This document shows, piece by piece, positions 7,901 through 16,801 of a stretch of DNA of 64,000 nucleotides. This DNA is from Alistipes finegoldii DSM 17242. Its GTDB lineage: Bacteria; Bacteroidota; Bacteroidia; Bacteroidales; Rikenellaceae. Below the pieces are notes generated by a model. It saw nothing but the letters and a program-made list of their open reading frames with translations. It was not told the DNA's origin and searched no databases. The stretch covers positions 1,984,001 through 2,048,000 of the forward strand of contig NC_018011.1 of NCBI RefSeq assembly GCF_000265365.1, written 5' to 3'. The translations under genes and the position numbers were made by a program. Each line of letters starts with the position of its first letter. Position 1 is the first letter of the stretch.

Positions 7901-9004
7901 TTAGGAGTTCTGAATTTGCGTACCGTCTGCGGCTGCCGGTTCGCCGCCGGCTTTTTCCGCGTCGTCCTGATGCACGAGCAGCGTGCGTGTGGGGAAGGCG
8001 AATGTGAGTCCCGCTTTGGCGAAGGAGTCGAGGATCTCCAGATTCACGTCCGATGTCGTTTTCAGGACGTCGCCCTGCTTCTCGATGTAGTAGTAGAACG
8101 TGACGACCAGCGCCGAGTCGGTGTAGTCCGAGAAGTAGGCCGTGACGTCCGACGGATTTCCGGAAACGTCCTTGATTTTCGCGGGGATGGCCCGCAGTAT
8201 CTCCAGCGCCTGTTTCATCTTTTCGGCTCCCGTGTCGTAGGTCAGCCCCAGCTTCACCATGGCCCGCCGCATCGGCTCCGAGGAGATGTTGACGATGGAG
8301 GCGTCCGTGATCTTGTAGTTCGGATAGCTCGTGATGCGCCGGTCGTAGCCCAGTATCCGCGTGCTGCGCATGCCCACGTCGATCACGGTTCCCTCCAGTC
8401 CGTTCACGTTGATCGTGTCGCCGATGCCGAAAGGCTTGTCCGTAAAGATGGTGAATGCGCCGAAGATGTTCTTCACCGTGTCCTGCGCGGCCAGCGCGAA
8501 GGCGATGCCGCCGATGCCCAGCGTACCCCACAACGCATTGATGTCGACACCCACGTTGCTCAGGGCCGTTACCAGACCGATGATCCAGATCAGGACCAGA
8601 ATCGTCCGCCTGACCACCGGCATCATTTTCACCGCATGGCCGTCCGACCTTTGTCCCCAGTACTGCTGGAGCAGGGCCGTGGAGAGACGTGCGAGGACCC
8701 ACGTTATGTCCAGTATGATCAGTATGCGGTAGGCGTTGTCTACGTACTTCACCAACTGGTCGGGATAGACCAGCCGGTGAATGGCGATCCAGATGCCCAG
8801 CAGCATCACGGCGAATTTCAGGGGCGCTTCGAGGGAGTAGTAGATGATGTCGTCCACCCGGTTGTTCGTGCGGGCGATAAACGGCTTTATGACCTTCCTG
8901 CCCAGCAGGGAGAGCAGTTTTACGACGACGAACGCCCCTATTACGATGAGTATGGAAACGACCCATGTCTGGACCGTATTTCCCCAAATTTCATATTCCA
9001 ACAT
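7901..9004 (-). CDS. MscS-family mechanosensitive ion channel
   Basis: 367 residues with three to four N-terminal membrane helices (about 15-35, 65-85, 95-115, 135-155), then the pore helix and beta domain of MscS: GIGGIAFALAAQDTVKNIFGAFTIFTDKPFGIGDTI-type order with the family GxxGIAxALAxQDxxxN pattern and VIDVGMRSTRILGYD. It opens under membrane tension to release solutes during osmotic downshift. First gene of a minus-strand pair with pullulanase. Confidence 0.92.
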   Translation of the reverse strand: MLEYEIWGNTVQTWVVSILIVIGAFVVVKLLSLLGRKVIKPFIARTNNRVDDIIYYSLEAPLKFAVMLLGIWIAIHRLVYPDQLVKYVDNAYRILIILDITWVLARLSTALLQQYWGQRSDGHAVKMMPVVRRTILVLIWIIGLVTALSNVGVDINALWGTLGIGGIAFALAAQDTVKNIFGAFTIFTDKPFGIGDTINVNGLEGTVIDVGMRSTRILGYDRRITSYPNYKITDASIVNISSEPMRRAMVKLGLTYDTGAEKMKQALEILRAIPAKIKDVSGNPSDVTAYFSDYTDSALVVTFYYYIEKQGDVLKTTSDVNLEILDSFAKAGLTFAFPTRTLLVHQDDAEKAGGEPAAADGTQIQNS

Positions 9005-9180
9005 TTTTCGATCGGTTTTAAATTATCTGTTCAATTTGTTATTTATGTCTCCTCTTTTGCCATCCGGATTTTTACAATGGCGCATGCCGCGAGGTTTTTT
9101 TCTTATCCGGAGATTCAATTTTTATGCCTTTGGAGACAAATTTGCACGATTTCGGAATGAAAATCTGGTTGAGGATGAGG

Positions 9181-9693
9181 ATGATAATTCATAAATCGAG
9201 GAAGAAGGCGGTGTGTATCACCGTCGCAGGGCTGCTTGCGGGCATCGCCGGCGGACTTGTTCTGTACTATGTCCGCGACGTCGTTCTGGGGTGGTGTTTC
9301 GTGATAACGGCGGGCTTCGCCCTGTTGTACGGCATGGGATCGCTGTTCGAACGCCGCCCCTATATCGTCCTGACCGAATACGGCATCACCGAACCGTTCG
9401 CGATCCGCGAGCAGATCGAGTGGGATGCCGTCCTTTACGCGGACGACTTCTATTTCCGGGGCCAGTACTGGGTCCGGCTGCTGCTCGGCCGCGACTACAA
9501 GCCGCAGCTCATAAGGCCGGCTTGGTTCTGGCGGTTCGACCGTCTCTACGAGTCGAAAGGCGTCAAGGCGGTTTATATCCGTACGATGGGACTGGAGGTC
9601 GATTCGATGCGGCTGGCCGCACTGATCCGCAGGATGAAAGAGGCGGATATGTCCGAGAGGATCGGACTGCTCAGGGAATTCCGTTCGGAGTGA
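9181..9693 (+). CDS. Small two-helix protein with PH-like soluble part (STM3941-like)
   Basis: I start it at the ATG at 9181 (MIIHKSRKKAVC), preceded by GAGGATGAGG; in-frame ATGs at 9124 and 9157 are alternatives. Two adjacent membrane helices (about residues 8-28 and 33-50 of this start) are followed by a soluble domain with YIVLTEYGITEPFAIREQIEWDAVLYAD, the arrangement of STM3941/PH-like proteins in which a beta-rich domain follows a helical hairpin. Function unknown. Monocistronic. Confidence 0.7.
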   Translation: MIIHKSRKKAVCITVAGLLAGIAGGLVLYYVRDVVLGWCFVITAGFALLYGMGSLFERRPYIVLTEYGITEPFAIREQIEWDAVLYADDFYFRGQYWVRLLLGRDYKPQLIRPAWFWRFDRLYESKGVKAVYIRTMGLEVDSMRLAALIRRMKEADMSERIGLLREFRSE

Positions 9694-9795
9694 CGCGGAA
9701 TCCGGTGTACTTTTTCAGCCGATTTTCAGGTACACCGAATAGGCCACCGCCGACCTGCGTTACATTGCTTTTTAATGCCTGTGGACTAAATACAC

Positions 9796-9828
9796 AAAAC
9801 CCTGCAAATGTGTGATTTGCAGGGTTTT
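9796..9828 (-). terminator. Terminator of the tRNA-Ser transcript
   Basis: A 14-bp perfect stem (9796-9809 with 9815-9828, loop GTGTG) lies 25 bp past the tRNA 3' end; the minus-strand right arm ends in TTTT. It may also stop plus-strand transcripts. Confidence 0.8.
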
Positions 9829-9852
9829 GCTGTTTTATTCGTTGTATTTCTG

Positions 9853-9939
9853 CGGAGAGAGAGGGATTCGAACCCCCGGTACAGTTGCCCGTACACCGCA
9901 TTTCGAGTGCGGCCCGATCGACCACTCCGGCATCTCTCC
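9853..9939 (-). tRNA. tRNA-Ser (anticodon CGA)
   Basis: Reverse strand GGAGAGA (9939-9933) pairs with TCTCTCC (9860-9854) as the acceptor stem; the anticodon stem-loop is CCGCA-CTCGAAA-TGCGG with anticodon CGA; a long class II variable arm (GTACGGGCAACTGTAC) and the T-arm GGGGGTTCGAATCCC are intact. The discriminator is G, and CCA is not fully encoded. It reads UCG codons, which suits the GC-rich genome. Confidence 0.95.
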
Positions 9940-9974
9940 AATCTCCCGGACGAAAAACCTTTCGTTTGGGACTG

Positions 9975-9982
9975 CAAATATA
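9975..9982 (-). promoter_or_regulatory. -7 box (TATATTTG) for tRNA-Ser
   Basis: Minus-strand TATATTTG, matching the Bacteroidetes TAnnTTTG consensus, lies 35 bp upstream of the tRNA 5' end. Confidence 0.6.
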
Positions 9983-10061
9983 GACATATTTTTTATTTCT
10001 CGGCATTTTCGTGCGAAAAAAAATTCAGTCCGCAGGAAAAAATGCGGCTATAGCGGTTCGT

Positions 10062-10094
10062 TTTGATGCTTTTGCCAAATAATTTCTATCTTTG
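10062..10094 (+). promoter_or_regulatory. Bacteroidetes promoter TTTG-N21-TATCTTTG
   Basis: TTTG at 10062-10065 and TATCTTTG at 10087-10094 have the expected 21-bp spacing. It lies 118 bp upstream of the lipoprotein start at 10213. Confidence 0.7.
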
Positions 10095-10212
10095 TATCAG
10101 GCGGACAAGTGCAGTATTGCTGCGCTCCGGCCGTTTATATGGTGAAAACGATACTAAAAGCGGTATGGTTTTCGTTTATTGGAAAAGAACTAACGCAAAC
10201 ACCATGTGCGCT

Positions 10213-11370
10213 ATGAAAAAGTTGAATATTTTAATTGGAACCCTTATCCTGTCTGCAGGATTGGCCGGCTGTTCGTCGAGCTACTATGCGTCGTCGGGGT
10301 ATGCCAACGACGATTTGTATGCTCTGCACGATAAAACGGCCATCGCCCGCAAGCAGCAGGCCGCTGCCGAAGCCCGCAAGGCCGAGGCCGAGGCGCGCCG
10401 CGCCGAGTGGGAGGCGAAGATCGCCGAAGCGCAGGCTTTGGCTGCGGAGAACGGTTATTACGACGAGTCGAGTTCGAACCCTTACAACGATATTCTGGCC
10501 GATACGTACGAGAGTGCCTATGCGCGCCGTCTGAGGGGATTCGAGTCGCCGACCTACCGGATGCCGTCGAGTTACTACAACTTCCGCTACGGCAGTTCGT
10601 TCACCTATGCCACGGCGTATGATCCGGCTTTCTACAACATCATCATTTCCGGCGACGAGGTCTGGGTCGAACCCAAATACATAACCTCGATGTTCGGAAC
10701 ATGGGGCGGCACGCCTTACGGCGGCTGGTATTTCGGCTGGAACTACTCGCCCTCGTGGTGGGGCTATCCCAGCTACGCATGGGGCGGCTGGAACTGGGGC
10801 TTCGGCTTCACTTGGTATGATCCGTGGTGGGGTCCCGGATGGCATCCCTACTGGGGACCCGGTTGGGGGCCCGGATGGGGCGGCGGCTGGCATGGACATC
10901 ACCATGCGGGATACAGGCCCCGCGACTATTACGGCAATCCCGGCGGACGCGGCAGGAGCTACACTCCCGGCCGAAGCACTTCGGGGGCGCGGTACGGCAA
11001 CGGAGGTTATGCCGGCGGTTCGCGCGGCGGCCGCAACGGCTCCTACAGCACCAGCTACGGCAGCCGCAACGGCGACAGTCCGTTCAGCAGCGGCTCGCGC
11101 GGCAGCAGTTACAACAACCGGGGCAGCAGTTACAATAACCGCGGTAACAGCTATAACAGCGGTTCGCGGGGCGATTTCAACAGCGGCTCGCGGAATGACT
11201 TCAACAGCGGTTCGCGCGGCAGCAGCTACAACGACCGCGGCAGTTCGGGCAGCGGCAGCAGCTTCAACAGCGGCGGTTCGCGGGGCGGCAGCTCCGGCGG
11301 CGGTTACAGCGGCGGCGGCTCGCGCGGTGGCAGTTCGGGCGGCGGAGGACGCGGTTATGGCAGTCGGTAG
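10213..11370 (+). CDS. Trp/Gly-rich surface lipoprotein with low-complexity tail
   Basis: Starting at ATG 10213 the N-terminus MKKLNILIGTLILSAGLAGC is a lipoprotein signal (LAGC box). Then come an Ala/Glu/Arg charged helix (about 35-75, KAEAEARRAEWEAK), a middle domain with aromatic Gly-rich strings (WGYPSYAWGGWNWG, WGPGWHPYWGPGWGPGW), and a C-terminal about 130 residues of SYNNRGS/GSRGDFNSGSR repeats. Composition suggests a disordered or fibrous cell-surface tail. An upstream in-frame ATG at 10204 is possible. It lies 20 bp upstream of the FadL-like porin gene, so the two are probably cotranscribed. No known function. Confidence 0.75.
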   Translation: MKKLNILIGTLILSAGLAGCSSSYYASSGYANDDLYALHDKTAIARKQQAAAEARKAEAEARRAEWEAKIAEAQALAAENGYYDESSSNPYNDILADTYESAYARRLRGFESPTYRMPSSYYNFRYGSSFTYATAYDPAFYNIIISGDEVWVEPKYITSMFGTWGGTPYGGWYFGWNYSPSWWGYPSYAWGGWNWGFGFTWYDPWWGPGWHPYWGPGWGPGWGGGWHGHHHAGYRPRDYYGNPGGRGRSYTPGRSTSGARYGNGGYAGGSRGGRNGSYSTSYGSRNGDSPFSSGSRGSSYNNRGSSYNNRGNSYNSGSRGDFNSGSRNDFNSGSRGSSYNDRGSSGSGSSFNSGGSRGGSSGGGYSGGGSRGGSSGGGGRGYGSR

Positions 11371-11390
11371 CAACTAAAACGGAGAGAATT

Positions 11391-13118
11391 ATGAAAAGCA
11401 TGAAAATAGTGGCATTGTGCGCGGCCTTCGTTGCTGCGGCGCCTTTGCAGGCGCAAAATACGGGTCTCGAATTCGGCGGTTCGGTGCTGAACCACGACAT
11501 GTTGTGGGCTACCGATCTGGCGCAGCTTTCGCAGACGCACGTTTTCGGCACGGCCCGCGTGATGGGTATGGGCGGGGCTTTCACCTCGCTGGGCGCCGAC
11601 TTGTCGTCGATGTCGCTCAACCCGGCGGGGCTGGGCATGTACCGCCGCAACGAGATTTCGCTCACGCCGCTCGTGCCCATGGCGAAGGCATCGACCGCGG
11701 GAACGGCTTCGTGGAAGGGAAACAGCAAATCGCAGTTCGCATTCGCTAACGTGGGCGTCGCCCTGAACGTCTTCGAGAGTTCGAGAAGTTCCCTGACCAG
11801 CCTGACGCTCGGTATCGGCATGAACCGCATCGCGGATTTCAACAGCCGCTACTCGTTTTCGTCGGAATCGCGCTACGATCCCGACCGGCCCGACCGGCTG
11901 ATGCCGACGATCGCCGATATCTTTTCGCAGCAGATGAATAATTTCGGCGTAAGGCCCGACCGCGAGGCCGAGGGCGGAGGCCCGAACGGACCGGTTCCCG
12001 TCGATGCGTGGAATCCCAATGTCTGGCCGGCCATATTGGCCTACGACGCCTATATGCTGGGGAACTACGGAACGGTGAAGGACCCGATCTGGGCGGTGGA
12101 GCGTATCGGCCGCAACGCTTCGGTGCTGCATTCGATGGATGTGGTGAATTCGGGTTCGATCAACGAGTTCACGATTTCGATGGGCGGCAATATCAACAAT
12201 ATCCTCTACTTCGGCGCGTCGATCGGCATTCAGAGTGTACATAAGAAATTGGGCGTGACCTATCAGGAGGAATACGGCTATTTCAACACGGACGGCATCG
12301 GACACGACGGCAGCGGCAATGCGCTCGCCGAGCAGCTCGACGTGATGAATCTCTATCAGGAGATGGAGATGAACGGCAGCGGCGTGAATTTCAAGCTGGG
12401 CTTCACCGCACGGCCCCTGACCGGCCTGCGTGTCGGCGTGGCTTTCCATACGCCGACCTACTATTCGCTCGACTACTCCTATCGGGCCGATATCTTTTCG
12501 GATATCAGGAATAATGCCGACAACAAGGTGGCTACGGTGGGAAACGCCACGCCACGGGCCAACAACAGCGGCGGCAACAGCTGGGATTTCACCTCGCCGG
12601 CACGCCTGATGTTCGGCGCTTCGTATACGTTCGGCACTTTCGCCATCGTGTCGATCGATTACGAGCGCGACTGGTACAACGGGATCCGCGTGAAGAACGT
12701 TCCGCAGTATAACTACTTCTCCGAAGAGGACTACAAGGCGGAGTTCAAGCATAATTTCCAAGGCACGAACTCGATCCGTGCGGGCGTCGAGGTCAAGCCG
12801 CTGCCGATTCTGGCCCTGCGCGTGGGCGGCGGTTATACCGATTCGATGCTCAAGGAGCGGGATTTCTATGTGAACGACGCCTATACCAGCATGCCGACGA
12901 CCTATGAGAGCTACTATTTCTCGGCCGGCGCCGGCGTGAACCTCGGACGCAACACGACGCTGGAGCTGGCCTATCAGTATGTCACCAACAAGCAGACGCA
13001 GTACCAGCTCTTCTTCAGCAGGCCCGAAAACGGCGGCGACATGGAGACGTGGAGCGGTCTGTACGACACCTCTCTGAAACGTCACTATCTGGCCGCGACG
13101 CTCAGCTTCCGTTTCTGA
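11391..13118 (+). CDS. OmpP1/FadL/TodX-family outer membrane porin
   Basis: 575 residues with signal peptide MKSMKIVALCAAFVAAAPLQAQ. The mature N-terminus contains GTARVMGMGGAFTSLGADLSSMSLNPAGLGMYRRNE, whose GGAFxSLGADxSSxSxNPAG pattern is the hallmark of Bacteroidetes OmpP1/FadL homologues; the rest is amphipathic beta strands ending in an aromatic residue (LSFRF), as expected for Bam-dependent barrels. Homologues import hydrophobic compounds; the substrate here is unknown. Followed by a strong terminator. Confidence 0.88.
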   Translation: MKSMKIVALCAAFVAAAPLQAQNTGLEFGGSVLNHDMLWATDLAQLSQTHVFGTARVMGMGGAFTSLGADLSSMSLNPAGLGMYRRNEISLTPLVPMAKASTAGTASWKGNSKSQFAFANVGVALNVFESSRSSLTSLTLGIGMNRIADFNSRYSFSSESRYDPDRPDRLMPTIADIFSQQMNNFGVRPDREAEGGGPNGPVPVDAWNPNVWPAILAYDAYMLGNYGTVKDPIWAVERIGRNASVLHSMDVVNSGSINEFTISMGGNINNILYFGASIGIQSVHKKLGVTYQEEYGYFNTDGIGHDGSGNALAEQLDVMNLYQEMEMNGSGVNFKLGFTARPLTGLRVGVAFHTPTYYSLDYSYRADIFSDIRNNADNKVATVGNATPRANNSGGNSWDFTSPARLMFGASYTFGTFAIVSIDYERDWYNGIRVKNVPQYNYFSEEDYKAEFKHNFQGTNSIRAGVEVKPLPILALRVGGGYTDSMLKERDFYVNDAYTSMPTTYESYYFSAGAGVNLGRNTTLELAYQYVTNKQTQYQLFFSRPENGGDMETWSGLYDTSLKRHYLAATLSFRF

Positions 13119-13138
13119 TGCGGCCGTTTCGTCAATAT

Positions 13139-13172
13139 AAAGGTCCGTCCCGGTGACGGACCTTTATTTTTT
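13139..13172 (+). terminator. Terminator after OmpP1/FadL gene
   Basis: Stem AAAGGTCCGTC (13139-13149) with GACGGACCTTT (13155-13165), loop CCGGT, then ATTTTTTTA. Confidence 0.9.
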
Positions 13173-13175
13173 TAT

Positions 13176-13183
13176 TATATTTG
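13176..13183 (+). promoter_or_regulatory. -7 box (TATATTTG) for proS
   Basis: TATATTTG lies 31 bp upstream of the proS ATG at 13215, immediately after the previous terminator. Confidence 0.6.
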
Positions 13184-13214
13184 CAGGCTGAAACAAAATC
13201 AAAAATAAAGATAT

Positions 13215-14699
13215 ATGGCAAAGGAACTCAAGGACCTCACCAAGTCGGACGAGAACTACTCGCAGTGGTACAACGATCTGGTCGTGAAGGCGGGGCTGGC
13301 CGAGAATTCGGCCGTACGCGGTTGTATGGTCATCAAACCCTATGGCTATGCCATCTGGGAGAAGATGCACGACGCGCTGGACAAGATGTTTAAGGATACG
13401 GGGCATCAGAACGCCTATTTCCCGCTGTTCATCCCCAAATCGTTCTTCTCGAAAGAGGCCCACCACGTCGAGGGCTTTGCCAAGGAGTGCGCCGTGGTGA
13501 CGCACTACCGTCTGAAGAACGATCCCGAAGGCAAGGGCGTTGTCGTCGATCCCGACGCCAAGCTCGAAGAGGAGCTGATCGTGCGTCCGACCTCGGAGAC
13601 CATTATCTGGAATACCTATAAGAACTGGATTCAGTCGTACCGCGACCTGCCGATCTTGTGCAACCAGTGGGCGAACGTCGTGCGCTGGGAGATGCGTACG
13701 CGCCTGTTCCTGCGCACCGCCGAATTCCTGTGGCAGGAGGGCCACACGGCGCACGCCACGCGCGAGGAGGCTGTCGAGGAGGCCGAAAAGATGATTCATG
13801 TCTACCAACGGTTCGCCGAAGAGTGGATGTCGCTGCCGGTGGTGGTGGGCCACAAGTCGCCCAACGAGCGTTTCGCCGGAGCCGAAGATACGCTTACGAT
13901 CGAGGCGCTGATGCAGGACGGCAAGGCGCTGCAGAGCGGCACGTCGCACTTCCTCGGCCAGAATTTCGCCAAGGCGTTCGACGTGCAGTACGTCAACAAG
14001 GAGGGCAAGCTCGAATACGTGTGGGCTACCTCGTGGGGCGTTTCGACCCGTCTGATGGGCGCGCTTATCATGGCGCATTCGGACAACAACGGTCTGGTGC
14101 TGCCGCCGAAACTGGCGCCGATTCAGGTGGTGATGATTCCCATCTACAAGGGCGACGACCAGCTGGCCGAGATCCGCACGCGCTTCGAGGCCATTGCCGC
14201 GCAGCTCAAGGCCAAAGGCATCAGCGTGAAGATCGACGACCGCGACAACGTGCGTTCGGGCTTCAAGTTCGCCGAATACGAACTCAAGGGCGTTCCGGTG
14301 CGTCTGGCGATGGGACCTCGTGACATGGAAAACGGCACGATCGAACTCGTCCGCCGCGACACGCTCGAAAAACAGACCGTTTCGCAGGAGGGACTCGTGG
14401 AGCGTATCGAGGGCCTGATGACCGAAATTCAGGAGAACATCTACCGGAAGGCGCTCAACTACCGCGAGTCGATGATTACCAAGGTCGATACGTGGGAGGA
14501 GTTCAAGCAGGTGCTCGACGACAAGGGCGGCTTCCTGCTCGCGCACTGGGACGGCACGGTCGAGACCGAGGTGGCGATCAAGGAGGCCACGAAGGCCACG
14601 ATCCGCTGCATTCCGATCGACGCGCCCGACGAGGAGGGTGTATGCGTCTTCTCCGGCAAGCCGTCGCACCGCCGCGTGCTGTTCGCCCGCAGCTATTAG
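13215..14699 (+). CDS. proS: Prolyl-tRNA synthetase, archaeal/eukaryal type (type 3)
   Basis: 494 residues, the length of the short ProRS without an editing insertion. Class II motif 2 appears in RTRLFLRTAEFLWQEGHTAH (about residues 157-176) and is preceded by RPTSETIIW; motif 3-type GMGPRD-like sequence is RLAMGPRD (about 360). The C-terminal zinc-like region ends FARSY, typical of this type. It charges tRNA-Pro in the cytoplasm. Monocistronic between two terminators. Confidence 0.97.
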   Translation: MAKELKDLTKSDENYSQWYNDLVVKAGLAENSAVRGCMVIKPYGYAIWEKMHDALDKMFKDTGHQNAYFPLFIPKSFFSKEAHHVEGFAKECAVVTHYRLKNDPEGKGVVVDPDAKLEEELIVRPTSETIIWNTYKNWIQSYRDLPILCNQWANVVRWEMRTRLFLRTAEFLWQEGHTAHATREEAVEEAEKMIHVYQRFAEEWMSLPVVVGHKSPNERFAGAEDTLTIEALMQDGKALQSGTSHFLGQNFAKAFDVQYVNKEGKLEYVWATSWGVSTRLMGALIMAHSDNNGLVLPPKLAPIQVVMIPIYKGDDQLAEIRTRFEAIAAQLKAKGISVKIDDRDNVRSGFKFAEYELKGVPVRLAMGPRDMENGTIELVRRDTLEKQTVSQEGLVERIEGLMTEIQENIYRKALNYRESMITKVDTWEEFKQVLDDKGGFLLAHWDGTVETEVAIKEATKATIRCIPIDAPDEEGVCVFSGKPSHRRVLFARSY

Positions 14700-14736
14700 T
14701 CTGCGGCGGGCGCGATGCCGCGCGATCATATGGAAT

Positions 14737-14766
14737 ATCCCCGGCGAATATCCGCCGGGGATTTTT
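14737..14766 (+). terminator. Terminator after proS
   Basis: ATCCCCGGC (14737-14745) pairs with GCCGGGGAT (14754-14762) and is followed by TTTTC. Confidence 0.85.
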
Positions 14767-14901
14767 CGGCCCGTTGTGTCGGGTGGTGCCGGCCGTGCGG
14801 GGCGCGCTTAGGGATGGGGGAAGCCGGCCGGAAAAGCGATCGCCGGTCTTGTGTTTCCGTAAATTTCACTATTTTTGTTCATTGTCGTAAAAACGTGCGT
14901 T

Positions 14902-15819
14902 ATGTCCGGTGAGGCTGAAATCCGCAAAAAGAAAATATACCGCGTGACCTTTATCGGTTTCGCGGTCAATCTCCTGCTCGCCGGGATCAAACTCGCGGCG
15001 GGTATTCTGGGCCGAAGCGGCGCCATGGTCGCCGACGCCGTACACTCGTTCTCCGACATGGCGACCGACGTGGTGGTGATCGCCTTTGCCAAGATTTCGG
15101 CCAAACCCAAGGACGAGGGACACGACTACGGCCACGGCAAATACGAGACGCTCGCCACGATCATCATCAGCCTTGCGCTGGCTGCCGTAGGTACGGGGAT
15201 TCTGGTGAACAGCATCGGTGCCATCCGCGTCGTTGTGGACGGAGGGCTGCTGCCCCGTCCCGGCACCGTGGCGCTGCTGGCCGCCGCGGTCTCCATCGTC
15301 GTCAAGGAGATTCTTTACCGCTATACGGTGCGCGAAGGCCGCCGGGTGTCGAGTCCGAGCATGATCGCCAACGCATGGCATCACCGCAGCGACGCCCTTT
15401 CGTCGCTGGGAACGCTGGCCGGCATCGGGTGCGCCTATTTTCTGGGCGATAAGTGGCGCATCGCCGACCCGATCGCGGCGCTCGTCGTGGCGGTTTTCAT
15501 TTTCAAGATCGCGTTCGACCTGATTCGCACCGGACTCGACGAACTTCTGGAACGTTCGCTTCCGGAGGATGTGGAAGAGGAAATCCTGCGTGTCGTTGCG
15601 GCGAATCCCGAAGTGCGGGAGCCGCACAACCTGCGCACGCGCCGTATCGGCGCGTCGATCGCCGTCGAGGTGCATGTGCGCGTGGACGGCGCGATGAGCG
15701 TCTGCCGCTCGCACGAGCTGACCGAGGACATCGAACGCCGCCTGCGCGCCCGGTTCGGCGAAGGCACGATGATCGCCATTCATGTCGAGCCGCTCAAGGC
15801 GGCGTGCCGTGCGGAGTGA
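14902..15819 (+). CDS. Cation diffusion facilitator (CDF) metal exporter
   Basis: From the ATG at 14902 (MSGEAEIRKKKIYRV) the 305-residue product has six membrane helices and a C-terminal cytoplasmic domain. The transport site is visible: VADAVHSFSDM (HxxxD-like, TM2) with HDYGHGKYE after TM3 and NAWHHRSDALSS (HxxxD, TM5). The C-terminal ferredoxin-like domain includes EVHVRVDGAMSV and IHVEP. CDF proteins export Zn, Fe, Mn or Co by proton antiport; the HxxxD/DxxHS pair leans to Zn/Fe/Mn but specificity is not settled. An ATG 27 bp upstream is possible but overextends the N-terminus. Confidence 0.92.
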   Translation: MSGEAEIRKKKIYRVTFIGFAVNLLLAGIKLAAGILGRSGAMVADAVHSFSDMATDVVVIAFAKISAKPKDEGHDYGHGKYETLATIIISLALAAVGTGILVNSIGAIRVVVDGGLLPRPGTVALLAAAVSIVVKEILYRYTVREGRRVSSPSMIANAWHHRSDALSSLGTLAGIGCAYFLGDKWRIADPIAALVVAVFIFKIAFDLIRTGLDELLERSLPEDVEEEILRVVAANPEVREPHNLRTRRIGASIAVEVHVRVDGAMSVCRSHELTEDIERRLRARFGEGTMIAIHVEPLKAACRAE

Positions 15820-16158
15820 TGCCGAGTGGCGGGGTGGATTCCCGCGAAAAACGGCGTGCCGGTTCACCCGCCTCTTCGACCGTTTCGCCTTGACCGCTGA
15901 TTCCGAATAAAATGCCTTTCGGTGCTGTCCCGGCACGGATTTTGCTGTTTCTGCAATCCGAATAAACAGGCCGGGACATTCCCGCCGGAGTAGAAAGAAA
16001 TTTGGATTTTCGGAAAAAAGTGTTTATCTTGCCGCCGATAAGGCTCCGGAGCTCCGGGTTTCCGAAAGCCCGAACGATGAAATTATCGACATACACAACT
16101 TAAAAAGGATTGCCTATCGGGAAAAGTCTACTCTTAACTACATTTAGGAGACAAGAGT
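15820..16158. other. Intergenic region upstream of ECF sigma factor (339 bp)
   Basis: No convincing gene. AT-rich TTTATCTTGCC near 16022-16032 may be a degenerate -7 box for the sigma factor. The last 30 bp can fold over the start codon (listed separately). Confidence 0.5.
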
Positions 16159-16161
16159 ATG
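16129..16161 (+). promoter_or_regulatory. Hairpin over the ECF sigma factor start codon
   Basis: TACTCTT (16129-16135) is complementary to AAGAGTA (16153-16159), whose last base is the A of the ATG. The 17-base loop contains AGGAGA. The stem would cover the start codon and could limit translation initiation. Confidence 0.45.
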
Positions 16162-16743
16162 AACGTGCAAGTATTAAGTGACCAGGTATTGCTTAATCAC
16201 TACCTCTCAGGTGACCAAAGTGCCATATCCAAGCTCATCGAACGCCATAGCCGCCGTGTGCGCGACTACATCAATATGATGGTGAAGGACCGCGATGTTG
16301 CAGAAGATATCTTCCAAGAGACATTTATCAAAGCCGTGCGTGTAATCGACGACGGCCGCTATACGGACAACGGGAAGTTTCTCTCGTGGGTGCTGCGCAT
16401 CGCGCACAATCAGGTGATCGACTATTTCCGCGCCCAGCGGCAGAACAAGGCCGTCACCGAAGCCGAAGCCGGATACGATGTATTGGGATCGCTGCGTTTC
16501 GCCGAGCGGAACGTGGAGGACGCCATGGTCAGCGAACAGATCGAGCGCGACGTGCGCGCTCTGGTCGAACTGCTCCCTGCCGAGCAGCGCGAGGTGGTGA
16601 TGATGCGTTATTTCGCCGGTCTCAGTTTCAAGGATATCGCCGAGCAGACCGACGTGAGTATAAACACCGCGTTGGGCCGGATGCGCTATGCGCTTATCAA
16701 CCTGCGGCGGATGATCAAGGAAAAAAATATGATTTTGTGCTGA
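16159..16743 (+). CDS. ECF RNA polymerase sigma factor (RpoE-like)
   Basis: 194 residues. Region 2 spans about 22-95 (DRDVAEDIFQETFIKAV and FLSWVLRIAHNQVIDYFRAQRQNK), region 4 spans about 125-185 (LLPAEQREVVMMRYFAGLSFKDIAEQTDVSINTALGRMRYAL). There is no region 1.1 or 3. No anti-sigma gene of the usual FecR or ZAS type is adjacent; instead a 51-residue acidic protein follows at 58 bp. The start codon lies in a potential hairpin. Confidence 0.93.
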   Translation: MNVQVLSDQVLLNHYLSGDQSAISKLIERHSRRVRDYINMMVKDRDVAEDIFQETFIKAVRVIDDGRYTDNGKFLSWVLRIAHNQVIDYFRAQRQNKAVTEAEAGYDVLGSLRFAERNVEDAMVSEQIERDVRALVELLPAEQREVVMMRYFAGLSFKDIAEQTDVSINTALGRMRYALINLRRMIKEKNMILC

Positions 16744-16801
16744 CCGGCACACAATATTTCCAAAGGCGCGGCGTTTAGTTAGTACAAAGCAAAATTACAA
16801 G

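Noticed and set aside
11090..11330. Short tandem repeats resembling a CRISPR or VNTR array
   Set aside because: They are in-frame coding repeats (SYNNRGS, NSGSRG) of the lipoprotein tail with no spacer pattern.
10231..11373. Long minus-strand frame over the Trp/Gly-rich lipoprotein gene
   Set aside because: Ala/Arg/Val-only composition, antisense to a gene with a proper lipoprotein signal and promoter.
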